This document shows positions 51,761 to 60,645 of a stretch of 64,000 bases of DNA, piece after piece (positions within the stretch are counted from its first letter, which is position 1; each line of letters begins with the position of its first letter). The notes under the pieces were generated by a model. The model did not search any database, was not told where the DNA came from, and saw only the letters and a list, made by a program, of their open reading frames with translations. The DNA comes from Bdellovibrio sp. ZAP7 (GTDB lineage: Bacteria > Bdellovibrionota > Bdellovibrionia > Bdellovibrionales > Bdellovibrionaceae): positions 1,240,001-1,304,000 of the forward strand of contig NZ_CP030082.1 of assembly GCF_006874645.1 (NCBI RefSeq), in the 5' to 3' direction. The position numbers were made by a program, and so were the translations under genes.

Positions 51761-52540
51761 ATGAAAAGAAAACCTTGGGCCATCATCGTACTCGCACTTC
51801 TTCACATCATCGCGCCTCTTGGAAGCTTTATCTTTAATGCGGTCCGAGCGGGACGCACCTTCGAAGCACAGTGGTATTTTTGGACAAAAGTACTTCCACC
51901 CATGTTCATGGTTATTTATGTCCTTTTGCCAATCTTGGCGGGGATCTTCATCTACCTTTGTAAACGCTGGTCCTACTGGGCGTATCTTGGCTGCTTGTTG
52001 ATTATCTTTATCACTAACGTGATGGCGTTCATTAACAGCATGAGTTGGTTGAACTTCTTCTATTTATTAGGTGTTTTGGTGGTGGATCTTTTGGCGGTGG
52101 CCTACTTTGTGGTACCAGCAGTTCGCCAAGTTTACTTCGACCCAAGAATGCGTTGGTGGGAAGCAGCACCTCGTTTTGTTTTTAAAAATCCAGTGATGGT
52201 GAACGGTTCTGAAGGCGAAATCAGCAATATCTCTAAAGGTGGTATGTTTGTTCGCACGTCATTGAATCTTTTTGAAGATCAAAGCGTGAACCTTGAATGG
52301 CAATTTGAGGGTGTCACTTATAAGGGTCTGGGCACCGTAGTTTTCAAAAAAGCAACAGGCGATGGTTACGGCATCCAGTATAAAGAGTTGGATTCTCCTT
52401 CTGAAGTGAAGGCACTTTGTAGTAAGTTAAGTTCTCGTGGCCAAATGGTTCCTGAGCGCTTGCCGGGACCTGACGACAGCTTCGGCGTTTGGCTTAAAAA
52501 GGTCTTCAAAAATCGAGAAGGCTTGTTCCCTAAAAAATAG
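51761..52540 (+). CDS. Membrane protein with C-terminal PilZ domain
   Basis: 259 residues. About four hydrophobic helices in residues 7-125, then a PilZ-like domain: RFVFKNPVMVNGSEGEISNISKGGMFVRTSLNLFEDQSVNLEW has the (D/N)xSxxG motif (NISKGG), while the RxxxR arginines are less clear (PRMRWWEAAPR). It may link c-di-GMP to a membrane process. It begins a same-strand run with the enoyl-CoA hydratase (11-base gap). Confidence 0.82.
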   Translation: MKRKPWAIIVLALLHIIAPLGSFIFNAVRAGRTFEAQWYFWTKVLPPMFMVIYVLLPILAGIFIYLCKRWSYWAYLGCLLIIFITNVMAFINSMSWLNFFYLLGVLVVDLLAVAYFVVPAVRQVYFDPRMRWWEAAPRFVFKNPVMVNGSEGEISNISKGGMFVRTSLNLFEDQSVNLEWQFEGVTYKGLGTVVFKKATGDGYGIQYKELDSPSEVKALCSKLSSRGQMVPERLPGPDDSFGVWLKKVFKNREGLFPKK

Positions 52541-52551
52541 GATCCAAGTAC

Positions 52552-53364
52552 ATGTCTTTTTATTCGCAAAGTTTCCCGCATTTGAAGGTGTCTTTTAAGA
52601 AACATCAACTGTGGGTGACTTTGGATAATCCTGAACAAAGTAATGCGATCACTTACGAGATGATCGATTCTTTGACCAAAGTTCTTCGCCATGCCGATTT
52701 TGATTCTGAAGTTCGAGTGATCGTCCTAACCGGCGAAGGCGCGAACTTTTGCGCCGGTGGTGACGTCAAAGCCATGGAAAATAAAACCGGAATGTTCGCG
52801 GGGGAGCCCAACGAACTTCGCATGCGTTATATCCACGGTATTCAGCAAATTCCAAAATGCATCGAGGAACTATCCACTCCGCTGATTGCTATGGTGAACG
52901 GTGCCGCGATTGGGGCAGGCTGTGATCTGGCGATGATGTGTGATCTGCGCGTGGGATCTGATAAATCCAAATTCGGCGAAACTTTTGTAAAATTGGGTTT
53001 GGTGCCGGGTGATGGGGGCAGCTTCTTTTTGCAAAGAGTGATTGGATATTCCCGCGCGATGCAGATGTCTTTAACGGCAGATTTGGTTGTGGGGGAGGAA
53101 GCCTTTAAGTGGGGACTTCTGAACTATTACGCTTCTGGAGATTTAGTTGCGGAAACTGAAAAAGTGGCGGAGAAAATTGCTGCTAATGCACCAGTAGCCG
53201 TGCAAATGACCAAGAAATTGATGAAGGCTGCCTACTTGCAAGATGCCAATAACGTTTTGGAGCAAGCTGCCGCTTATCAAGGGATCACGCAAAGAACCCA
53301 AGATCATTTCATCGCTCTGCAAGCTATCAAAGAAAAGAAATCCCCTGAATTCAGTGGGAAATAA
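52552..53364 (+). CDS. Enoyl-CoA hydratase/isomerase family protein
   Basis: 270 residues of the crotonase fold: NPEQSNAITYEMIDSL, ILTGEGANFCAGGDVKAM (oxyanion hole), MVNGAAIGAGCDLAMMCDLRVG, FGETFVKLGLVPGDGGSFFLQRVIG with a Glu at the catalytic position. It should hydrate or isomerise an enoyl-CoA in fatty-acid breakdown. Cotranscribed with the DTW-domain gene downstream. Confidence 0.94.
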   Translation: MSFYSQSFPHLKVSFKKHQLWVTLDNPEQSNAITYEMIDSLTKVLRHADFDSEVRVIVLTGEGANFCAGGDVKAMENKTGMFAGEPNELRMRYIHGIQQIPKCIEELSTPLIAMVNGAAIGAGCDLAMMCDLRVGSDKSKFGETFVKLGLVPGDGGSFFLQRVIGYSRAMQMSLTADLVVGEEAFKWGLLNYYASGDLVAETEKVAEKIAANAPVAVQMTKKLMKAAYLQDANNVLEQAAAYQGITQRTQDHFIALQAIKEKKSPEFSGK

Positions 53365-53370
53365 TCTTTG

Positions 53371-54120
53371 ATGGATCTGCAGACCTATTTATCCAATAAA
53401 GAAAAATTAAAAACCACGGGTCCCGTTTATCGGGAGCTGTGTGATGCTTGCGTGCAGCCTTCCTTTAGCTGTTACTGCGAACATGTGAAATCCTTTGATC
53501 CAGGAATGGATGTGGTGATTTTGATTCATCCGATCGAGATGAAGCGCAGAATTGCCACAGGCCGCATGTCGTACCTTGTTTTGGATAACTCCTTCTTGAT
53601 TCGTGGCCAGGATTATTCGAATGATGCTGAAGTGAATGAACTTTTGCAGGATCCCGGTCGTCATTGCGTGATGCTTTATCCGGGAAAGAATTCTGCTAAT
53701 TTAAGTGAAATGTCTGAAACGCAAAAAGCCGAACTGGTGCCCCCTGGAAAGCGTCTGACTTTGTTTGTCATCGACGGGACGTGGGCGACAGCAGTAAAAA
53801 CCATTCGTCAAAGCACGAATCTGCAGGCGATTCCCAGAATTTGTTTTTCTCCGGATAAGCCTTCTAATTTCCGGGTGCGCAAGCAGCCTAAGTCTTTTTG
53901 CTATTCCACGATTGAAGCGATACACCAAACAATCGAGCTTGTCGGTGGTGTGTTAGGATTCGATGTTCATTCTCGTCGTCATGATGACTTGCTTTATGTT
54001 TTCGATAAAATGGTCGAACGCCAAATCGAGTGCGCTAAAAGTGGCGAAGCAAAACCAAGACATCTTAGATACAGTCGCGATCTTAAAAAACAACTGGGGC
54101 TGACTGGAAAAGTCTTTTAA
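53371..54120 (+). CDS. DTW-domain tRNA-uridine aminocarboxypropyltransferase
   Basis: About 249 residues; ATG at 53371 or TTG at 53368. The DTW family motif appears as LFVIDGTWATAVKTIRQS, with Cys-rich CDACVQPSFSCYC near the start and RVRKQPKSFCYSTIEAI near the end. Family members add an acp group to uridine in tRNA (acp3U) using S-adenosylmethionine. Six bases after the enoyl-CoA hydratase. Confidence 0.88.
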   Translation: MDLQTYLSNKEKLKTTGPVYRELCDACVQPSFSCYCEHVKSFDPGMDVVILIHPIEMKRRIATGRMSYLVLDNSFLIRGQDYSNDAEVNELLQDPGRHCVMLYPGKNSANLSEMSETQKAELVPPGKRLTLFVIDGTWATAVKTIRQSTNLQAIPRICFSPDKPSNFRVRKQPKSFCYSTIEAIHQTIELVGGVLGFDVHSRRHDDLLYVFDKMVERQIECAKSGEAKPRHLRYSRDLKKQLGLTGKVF

Positions 54121-54152
54121 GGATCGGAGTTCATCTGGGACAAATATTAGAA

Positions 54153-55304
54153 GTGTTCTGGATTTTCCTGCGCTTGGGACTTACTTCATTCGGTGGGCCG
54201 ATCGCCCATCTGGGGTATTTCCGCGATGAATTTGTCGAAAAAAGAAAATGGTTTGATGACCATTCCTATGCGGATATTGTAGCCCTTTGTCAGTTTTTAC
54301 CAGGACCTGCGAGCAGCCAAGTGGGAATTTCTATCGGACTTTCCAGGGCTGGAATTGCCGGAGCGATCGCCGCATGGGTGGGCTTTACTTTGCCGTCAGC
54401 AATTGTGTTGATGACATTTGCTTTTGGTGTCGCCGCTTACGGGGGAAGTTTAAAAAGTGGTGGGCTTCATGGTTTGAAAGTCGTCGCAGTCGCTGTCGTC
54501 GCGCAAGCCATCTGGGGTATGGCCAAAAGTCTCACTCCTGATTTTAAGCGCGCGGCAATTGCAGTGACCGCTGCGGCATTGACGCTTTCATTTTCTTCGG
54601 CGTTAGTACAAATCGGAGTCATTGTTTTGGGTGCGATCTTGGGATTGATCTTGGTTAAAAATGTTTCAAGCCTTCCGCACACATCGATTCGAGTTCCGTT
54701 AAGTCATCGCGCAGGAGTGATTTCATTGGTTCTGTTTGCGGGATTGCTTTTCGTTCTGCCACTTCTTGGTTCCATGAACGAGTCAGCAAAAGTCATCGAC
54801 AGTTTTTATCGCACGGGCTCTTTGGTTTTCGGTGGCGGTCATGTGGTACTGCCCCTTTTGAAAGCGGAAGTAGTGAATACCGGATGGGTGAGTAGTGATG
54901 CCTTCATGGCGGGATACGGAGCCGCGCAAGCAGTGCCGGGACCACTTTTTACTTTCGCGGCCTATCTAGGTGCTATTCTAACGACAAACTTAACCGGGGT
55001 ATTCGGTGCCGCTGCCTGCTTGATTGCCGTCTTCTTGCCATCCTTTTTAATAGTGTTCGGAGTGCTGCCGTTCTGGGAAAAGCTCCGCCGCATTAAAAAA
55101 ATGCGCTTCGCAGTGGCAGGAATCAATGCCTCCGTCGTCGGACTTTTGATCGCAGCTTTTTACAATCCTGTTTGGACCAGCGCCATTTTCACAGTGAAAG
55201 ATTTTATTTTAGCCATAATCTGCTTCGTTCTTTTGCTGTTCGCAAAAGCACCATCATGGGCCGTCGTCATCTTAGGCGCACTGGCCGGTGCGGTCCTTTA
55301 TTGA
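54153..55304 (+). CDS. chrA: Chromate transporter (ChrA family, double-domain)
   Basis: 383-residue CHR-family membrane protein with two homologous halves: FWIFLRLGLTSFGGPIAHLGYFRDEFVEKRKWF...ALCQFLPGPASSQVGISIG and a second SFYRTGSLVFGGGHVVLPLLKAEVV...AGYGAAQAVPGPLFTFAAYLG. Exports chromate or related anions. GTG at 54153 is the nearest standard start, yet LEVF-like residues typical of the family lie just upstream: frame GQILE- is preceded by CTG at 54135 with GGAG five bases before it. Ends overlapping yciB by 7 bases. Confidence 0.93.
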   Translation: MFWIFLRLGLTSFGGPIAHLGYFRDEFVEKRKWFDDHSYADIVALCQFLPGPASSQVGISIGLSRAGIAGAIAAWVGFTLPSAIVLMTFAFGVAAYGGSLKSGGLHGLKVVAVAVVAQAIWGMAKSLTPDFKRAAIAVTAAALTLSFSSALVQIGVIVLGAILGLILVKNVSSLPHTSIRVPLSHRAGVISLVLFAGLLFVLPLLGSMNESAKVIDSFYRTGSLVFGGGHVVLPLLKAEVVNTGWVSSDAFMAGYGAAQAVPGPLFTFAAYLGAILTTNLTGVFGAAACLIAVFLPSFLIVFGVLPFWEKLRRIKKMRFAVAGINASVVGLLIAAFYNPVWTSAIFTVKDFILAIICFVLLLFAKAPSWAVVILGALAGAVLY

Positions 55305-55930
55305 CTTTGCTGTTCTTCTTGAATTTTTTTGATTTGTTCGGCGATTTGTTCAGGTGTTAAAGCCTTCATCGCGGATCTGCGGATGTATAAAACTTCCAGC
55401 AACATATAGACGATCAAGCTGACTGTTAGCCCCACGCCTTTAAGCAGAGCCCAAGCATTCGAGCTCCAGTGAAGGGCAGCCCAAGTTGCCAGGACCGCGT
55501 GCGCGGCAAAAAAGATCCCCATTCGGAAAGTCATGCCACTCATGCGAGTTTTCATGAACTCTGGAAGTTTCTGTCCTTGTTGTTCAGCTAATACCACAAT
55601 CAATGGCTTTTTAATAAACCACGAAACCCACAAAGCAATCGCAAAGGCTGCTTCCATGATCGCGGGTTGCATTTTAAACCAGATGCCTTCGTCGGAAATT
55701 AAAGAGACACCACCCAAAACCAATAACAATCCGTTACCAATCCAAGTGATCTTCTGAACTTTTTTATGCTTATAAAGTTCAAAGCAAATTTCGCCCACAC
55801 CAAATACCATCCCGGCGATCAAACCCGCGATGGTGCCGTACTGATCTTCAATAACTGTAAAGGCAATAACCGGCAAAAGCCCGGCGAAAAAGACCGCCAT
55901 GGCTTTAGATTTGGCAGAATTCTGCTGCAT
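55298..55930 (-). CDS. yciB: YciB/IspA-type inner-membrane septation protein
   Basis: 210 residues, five or so hydrophobic segments. Pattern AVFFAGLLPVIAFTVIEDQYGTIAGLIAGMVFGVGEI and WVSWFIKKPLIVVLA fits the YciB (PF04279-like) family of membrane proteins linked to cell envelope and division. The C-terminus is a charged helix (LTPEQIAEQIKKIQEE). Its start overlaps the dihydroorotase stop as TAATG. Confidence 0.75.
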   Translation of the reverse strand: MQQNSAKSKAMAVFFAGLLPVIAFTVIEDQYGTIAGLIAGMVFGVGEICFELYKHKKVQKITWIGNGLLLVLGGVSLISDEGIWFKMQPAIMEAAFAIALWVSWFIKKPLIVVLAEQQGQKLPEFMKTRMSGMTFRMGIFFAAHAVLATWAALHWSSNAWALLKGVGLTVSLIVYMLLEVLYIRRSAMKALTPEQIAEQIKKIQEEQQSQ

Positions 55931-57270
55931 TAAAGAGTGCCCTCGAAATTCACCGCAGTTCCAGAATGTGCTTCCACAATTTCACCGTGAGCATGCGCTA
56001 ATTTTCCAGATACCACTGTGTGAGTGACCCAACCAGTCACTTGCATGCCATGGAATGGGGTCCATCCGCAGCGGCTCGCAATCCAGGAATTATCAATCGT
56101 CATCTGCTTTTTCAAATCCACGATCGTGATGTCGGCATCATAACCTTCGCGCAGGCGTCCTTTGTTTTTGACGTTGAACACGCGGCAAGGGTTTTCAGTG
56201 ACCAGTTCCACGAACTTTTGCAAAGACAAGCGGCCTTCATGGACGTGGTTCAGCATAATCGGAACCAACGTTTGCACACCAGGAACTCCCGAAGGACTTG
56301 CTGGGTAAGGACGGTCTTTTTCTTCGCGAGTGTGAGGCGCATGATCGGACCCGATCACATCTACTGTTCCATCTTGCAAGGCCTTCCACAGACGATCCAA
56401 GTGACGTTTTTCACGGATCGGTGGATTTTGTTGCGCGTATGTTCCCAAACGGTCGTAACAATCAGGAGCATATAATGTTAAATGCTGAGGCAGAACTTCG
56501 ACAGTGGAGATATCTTTTGCATTCTGCAAGATGTCCATTTCTTCAGCTGTGGAAACATGCAGAACGTGGATTTTACGACCCGTTTTGCGAGCCAAACGTA
56601 GCAAACGTTGGGTTGAGTTCACTGCCGTTTCAACGTCTCGCCATACCGGATGATAGTGAACATCAGCCATTTCAACTGCGATATGACGGCGCTCGCGCAG
56701 GCGCATCTCGTCTTCGCTGTGAACGATGACTCGACGATGGCCCTGATTTAAAATATTTTCCAGCGTCTCATCGTCTTCAACTAACAGGCTTCCGGTGGAG
56801 CTGCCCATGAAGATTTTGATCCCAGAGCAATGGGGCAAGATTTCCAGGTTTTGCAAAATACCCACATTATCGTGAGAAGCTCCGGCAAAGAACGCATAGT
56901 TCGCATGCGCACGGTTTTTTGCCATATCCAATTTATCTTGAAAGTGAGCGACCGTGGTTGTGGGAGGGTTGGTGTTGGGCATTTCAAAAATGCTCGTCAC
57001 TCCACCCAAAACGGCTGCTTTGGTGCCGGTTTCCAGGTCTTCCTTGTGGGTTAAGCCGGGTTCGCGGAAATGCACTTGGCTATCGATCACGCCAGGCAAG
57101 ATGTGGAGTCCAGTTGCATCGATCATGCATGGTGCAGAGTCGAAGATTTTTTCGCGAATCTTAGTGATGCGGCCGTTGCTAATTCCGATGTCGGCCTGTT
57201 GTTCAATCAAACCGATGTTGGAGGGGTGGGGAAGTAAACAGGTTCCGCCTCTGATTATTATGTCGTACAT
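55930..57270 (-). CDS. Dihydroorotase / amidohydrolase
   Basis: ATG at 57270 with GAGG five bases before; 446 residues. Metal motif PGVIDSQVHFREPGLTHKEDLETGTKAA (HxH as QVHFRE), EMPNTNPPTTT, the His ligands in IVHSED and HVLHVST, and the Asp in VDVIGSDHAPHT. This is the type I dihydroorotase pattern (PyrC, also AllB and hydantoinase), converting carbamoyl-aspartate to dihydroorotate in pyrimidine synthesis. The likely metal lysine is replaced or not obvious, and no other pyr gene is near, so an allantoinase-like role remains possible. Confidence 0.88.
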   Translation of the reverse strand: MYDIIIRGGTCLLPHPSNIGLIEQQADIGISNGRITKIREKIFDSAPCMIDATGLHILPGVIDSQVHFREPGLTHKEDLETGTKAAVLGGVTSIFEMPNTNPPTTTVAHFQDKLDMAKNRAHANYAFFAGASHDNVGILQNLEILPHCSGIKIFMGSSTGSLLVEDDETLENILNQGHRRVIVHSEDEMRLRERRHIAVEMADVHYHPVWRDVETAVNSTQRLLRLARKTGRKIHVLHVSTAEEMDILQNAKDISTVEVLPQHLTLYAPDCYDRLGTYAQQNPPIREKRHLDRLWKALQDGTVDVIGSDHAPHTREEKDRPYPASPSGVPGVQTLVPIMLNHVHEGRLSLQKFVELVTENPCRVFNVKNKGRLREGYDADITIVDLKKQMTIDNSWIASRCGWTPFHGMQVTGWVTHTVVSGKLAHAHGEIVEAHSGTAVNFEGTL

Positions 57271-57357
57271 AGACACCTCAATGAGGGGACTGTACCACCA
57301 GACTGGATCAAAGGTCTAGCATTGACGACAAACGGCTGATAGACGAGAATTTGGATT

Positions 57358-58341
57358 GTGACAATCGACCAAATTCTTCATTTTTTCAGTCAGCACAATG
57401 TAGCCATCATTGAAGGCTTAGTAGCAGCGATTATTCTGCTAGGTCTTTTCGTGGGATATCGCGGATTTTTCGGTAAAAAAGATGCTGATTCCGGCCTGGG
57501 TGGCGGATTAGATTCAGCTCAGTTGGAAAAGACTCTGCAAAAGATTTTGGATAGTCAAGGTCATGCACCAAAAACGGGCGATGAAGCCTTGGCTGCTGCG
57601 TTTAAAGACGGCGCGGCCGGTCACGGTGAATCCCCTGAAGAGGTTCAGCAACTTAAATTGAGTCTCACGGAAAACATTAAAGAACTTGAAGTGATCCGTG
57701 CGGAACTGCAAATTGCTGAGAAAAAAGTTGCCGAACTGCAGGCGAATCCGCCAGCGGGTGGTGGAGATGCGGCTCCAGCTGCAGCAGTTGATACTTCTGC
57801 ACTTGACAATAAAATCAAAGATCTTGAAGCTCGTTTGGCGGAATACGAAATTATCAGCGAAGACATCGCTGATCTTTCTCGTTATAAAGAAGAAAACGAA
57901 CAGCTCAAAACTGAACTCACTAGCTTGAAGCAAGCACCTCCGGCACCAGCGCCAGCGCCGACTCCGGCAGCTCCAGTTGCTGAAGCTGCTCCGGCTCCTG
58001 CGCCAACTCCGGAACCGACTCCAGCTCCTGAAGTAGCCGCTGAGCCAGGGATCACTGAAGCCGATGTTGACGCAGCAATTGCAGCCGCGGAGGCAGAAGC
58101 AACTCCGGCAGCTGCTGAACCTGCTCCCGAAGTTGCGGCAACGGAAGCCGCATCGGCAGAATCCGAATCTATTATCGATGATGAATTGATGAAAGAGTTT
58201 GCGGCCGCGGTAGAAAACCAAAAAAAGGACCTTGATTCCGTCGCGGAAAAAGCCGGAAAAGGTGAAGCCGCCGCAGGAAAATCCACTGAAGATAGCCAAT
58301 TGATGGATGAGTTTGAAAACTTCGTTAACAAGAAAAGTTAG
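57358..58341 (+). CDS. Single-pass membrane protein with coiled coil and Ala/Pro linker
   Basis: 327 residues. N-terminal membrane helix (about 15-35: VAIIEGLVAAIILLGLFVGY), coiled coil (about 80-190), Ala/Pro/Glu-rich linker (190-270), and an acidic C-terminus. Two similar short motifs close the protein: ELMKEFAAAVENQ and QLMDEFENFVNKK. The start is GTG. The linker and motifs suggest a tether binding a partner near the membrane. No family recognised. Six bases ahead of the HEAT-protein gene, probably one operon. Confidence 0.75.
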   Translation: MTIDQILHFFSQHNVAIIEGLVAAIILLGLFVGYRGFFGKKDADSGLGGGLDSAQLEKTLQKILDSQGHAPKTGDEALAAAFKDGAAGHGESPEEVQQLKLSLTENIKELEVIRAELQIAEKKVAELQANPPAGGGDAAPAAAVDTSALDNKIKDLEARLAEYEIISEDIADLSRYKEENEQLKTELTSLKQAPPAPAPAPTPAAPVAEAAPAPAPTPEPTPAPEVAAEPGITEADVDAAIAAAEAEATPAAAEPAPEVAATEAASAESESIIDDELMKEFAAAVENQKKDLDSVAEKAGKGEAAAGKSTEDSQLMDEFENFVNKKS

Positions 58342-58347
58342 GTCATC

Positions 58348-59073
58348 ATGAATACGAAAATCCTGTTGCCCGTTTTGTTTATCGGTTTTTCTTCAAGCGC
58401 TTTCGCAGCTAAAAACATTCCTTCACCTGATACTTTAAGTTCCGCAATGGAAGTCCTGAATTTGCCAGGGGAAAATCGTCGCATGGCGATCGATGGCAAC
58501 CCTAAATTCTATGACAGTTTTATTTCTTTGGCCTTCAGTGACAAGCAGCCGATGAATATTCGTTGGAAGGCTTTGATGGGAGCTGCAGAAGCAAAACGCC
58601 TTGAAGCCACGGCGGATCTTTTGAAAGCCGGCTCCCATGATCAGTGGTATATGAGAAATGCCGCTTTGATTGCTTTGTCTGAAGTAAACCCAACTCAAGC
58701 TGATAAATTGGCGCAAAAGCTGGTGAAGGATAAAGCCCTGGTGGTTCGTTCTGCTGCGGTTGAGGTTTTGGGTAAAAATATGTCTGATGAGACTCGTGGC
58801 CTTTTGTGGGAAGAGTTGAATAAAGATTATAACTTTAAAAACAAACAAAGCCTTTGGATCCGTCATCAGATCGTTGAGCAATTAGCGAAAAAACCAATGG
58901 ATAGCGAAATGAAGACTTTCGCGGGTCTTTTAACGGATAATGACCAAAGAGTTCAGCTGCCAGCGGTGCGCGGCCTGCAAAAACTAACCGGGGTTAAGCT
59001 CGGGGAAACCAAGCTTAAGCAAAGCGAACTCGTGAGTCTGTGGAAAGACTACGTTAAAAAAGAAAAGCTATAG
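58348..59073 (+). CDS. Secreted HEAT-repeat protein
   Basis: 241 residues. Signal peptide (TKILLPVLFIGFSSSAFA), then about five helical HEAT-like repeats (for example RWKALMGAAEAKRLEATADLL and WYMRNAALIALSEVNPTQADKLAQKL). The repeats make a protein-binding scaffold in the periplasm. It lies six bases after the coiled-coil gene and ends at a strong terminator. Confidence 0.8.
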   Translation: MNTKILLPVLFIGFSSSAFAAKNIPSPDTLSSAMEVLNLPGENRRMAIDGNPKFYDSFISLAFSDKQPMNIRWKALMGAAEAKRLEATADLLKAGSHDQWYMRNAALIALSEVNPTQADKLAQKLVKDKALVVRSAAVEVLGKNMSDETRGLLWEELNKDYNFKNKQSLWIRHQIVEQLAKKPMDSEMKTFAGLLTDNDQRVQLPAVRGLQKLTGVKLGETKLKQSELVSLWKDYVKKEKL

Positions 59074-59075
59074 AA

Positions 59076-59107
59076 AAAAAGGCAGCGCCCCAGCTGCCTT
59101 TTTTATT
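59076..59107 (+). terminator. Intrinsic terminator of the HEAT-protein operon
   Basis: GGCAGC / GCTGCC with A and T runs giving a longer stem, followed by TTTTTTATTT. Confidence 0.9.
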
Positions 59108-59243
59108 TCCTGGAACACTGAATACAATAAGTCTTCATGAAGTGGTCCCGTCCTTCCATGTCAGGACTTCAATCTCTGAAAACTCGAATATATGATGCTT
59201 CTTACATATTAGGAGCATTTTCAATGCTACAAGGAGCGTTTCT

Positions 59244-59876
59244 ATGAAATGGATCATCTTAGCCCTTTTGTCTTTGTCAGTTGTGGCTGCGAGTGCCTCA
59301 GATAAAATCAAATTTAACTTCTTAGACACTGAAGTTAGCAAAATGATCGAAGCTTATTCGAAATCGACAGGACAGAAATTCGTCGTGGATCCTTCTGTTC
59401 GTGGTAAGGCGTCCATTTTTGTCCAAGAGCCCATTACGACTGAAGAAGCCTTCAATCAATTGTCTTCAGCTTTGGCCGTGAATGGTTTTGCGATCAGTAA
59501 GCAAGGCGACACTATGATCGTGAAATCTGCTCGCAACATTCAACGTGATTTGATTGAAGTTAGCACCGAAGTTCCGGCATTAAAGCCTGAAAGAATGGCG
59601 ACTTGGATTTATACTTTTAAGAATATCGCAGCTGCTGAAGTCAATCGCAGTGTCCGAATCATGCCTTCTAGAGATGGCGAAATGAACACATTCGATAAAA
59701 ACAATCAGATCATCTTTACAGATTGGACTTCGAATCTGAACCGTATGGCGGCAATTTTGAAAGAACTTGATAAACCAGCAGATCCGGCCGCAGCCAAATT
59801 AGCGGCAGAGGATAAAAAAGGTTCCATGAAAAGGGAAGCCTCTAAGAAAAAAGAAGAAACTAAAACTTCAAACTAA
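59244..59876 (+). CDS. Secretin N0-N1 domain protein lacking the secretin barrel
   Basis: 210 residues. Signal peptide (KWIILALLSLSVVAASA). Residues 22-90 match the N0/STN domain of GspD (FNFLDTEVSKMIEAYSKSTGQKFVVDPSVRGK, ITTEEAFNQLSSALAVNGFAI); 105-175 match N1 (MATWIYTFKNIAAAEVNRSVRIM, NNQIIFTDWTSNLNRMAAILKELD). The protein then stops after a Lys/Glu-rich tail, so the membrane-forming secretin part is absent. It may cap or regulate a type II secretion or pilus secretin, or be an adapted periplasmic protein. Good ribosome site AAGGAG. Confidence 0.85.
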   Translation: MKWIILALLSLSVVAASASDKIKFNFLDTEVSKMIEAYSKSTGQKFVVDPSVRGKASIFVQEPITTEEAFNQLSSALAVNGFAISKQGDTMIVKSARNIQRDLIEVSTEVPALKPERMATWIYTFKNIAAAEVNRSVRIMPSRDGEMNTFDKNNQIIFTDWTSNLNRMAAILKELDKPADPAAAKLAAEDKKGSMKREASKKKEETKTSN

Positions 59877-59911
59877 AAAAAAAGGCAGCTGATGAAGCTG
59901 CCTTTTTTTTC
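59875..59911. terminator. Bidirectional terminator
   Basis: AAAGGCAGCT-GATGA-AGCTGCCTTT, T runs on both strands, between converging genes. Confidence 0.93.
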
Positions 59912-60334
59912 TTAGACTTTGCTGCCCATTTTGTTATCGATTGAAAATCTACCGCCACCATAACAAGCAAAGAAAATACAGACGAACATGTAAAGAAACG
60001 CCAACTCTTTCACGTTAAAGGGATCGGCTGCATGCACGAAAGTTCCCGCAACAAACATCGTGAAAGCCATAAAAATCGCCGCCGGGCGAGTCAATAAACC
60101 CAACGCCAATAAAACTCCGCCGACCAGTTCACTGAGTGCCGCTGCATGGGCGAACATCACTGGCATCGGAAAACCCACCGAAGCCACACCTTGAATCAGT
60201 TGTTCGGAAATGGGGAACTTACCCAGTCCGTGAACGAATGCCATAACTAAGCCGACAAAAATCCGGAAGATGGCCAAGCCAACTTGTCCCGTGGTTCCTG
60301 TATTCGTCGCGAAAATAAAATTCTTAATGTTCAT
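59912..60334 (-). CDS. DoxX-family membrane protein
   Basis: 140 residues, four hydrophobic helices. GLAIFRIFVGLVMAFVHGLGKF and ALSELVGGVLLALGLLTRPAAIFMAFTMFVAG are the DoxX family blocks. Second DoxX gene in the window (the other at 10021). Stands alone; the converging terminator ends it. Role in redox or quinone metabolism is inferred from the family only. Confidence 0.88.
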   Translation of the reverse strand: MNIKNFIFATNTGTTGQVGLAIFRIFVGLVMAFVHGLGKFPISEQLIQGVASVGFPMPVMFAHAAALSELVGGVLLALGLLTRPAAIFMAFTMFVAGTFVHAADPFNVKELAFLYMFVCIFFACYGGGRFSIDNKMGSKV

Positions 60335-60645
60335 GATGTGCCCCTCTTGTGAGTTTGTTCGTTAAAAGAATTTCTTGTTCGCGTCCTAATGGCAACCAAA
60401 TACAGCGGCTGAAATGGGGGTATTTAACACTTCTAAGTACTGGCGCTTACTATCAGGCAGTTTTTGAGGAAATATCGCTATCGACAAAGTGCATTGCCAA
60501 TCCTTAACTCTGCTGTTACTTTCACCGCCGTTAATACGTCCTTTATAAATTCAAGATCTGGTTGAATGTCTCTACCAACTTCCTCAAAAAGTTGACTATC
60601 GGAATGATTATTAACTGACACATAAATTTTTAGTCAGTGGTAGTT
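60335..60645. other. 311-base intergenic region between divergent doxX and EamA genes
   Basis: No gene seen. It contains an 11-bp inverted repeat, TTTTTGAGGAA near 60464 and TTCCTCAAAAA near 60588, that could loop the region, and CTGAC / GTCAG arms just before the transporter gene. Promoters are not clear. Confidence 0.5.

Noticed and set aside
57514-58299. 261-codon minus-strand frame, Ser/Arg/Phe/Cys-rich
   Set aside because: Antisense shadow of the Ala/Pro linker in the tether gene.
59135-59341. 68-codon minus-strand frame upstream of the secretin-domain gene
   Set aside because: Antisense to the signal peptide and ribosome site of a well-supported gene.
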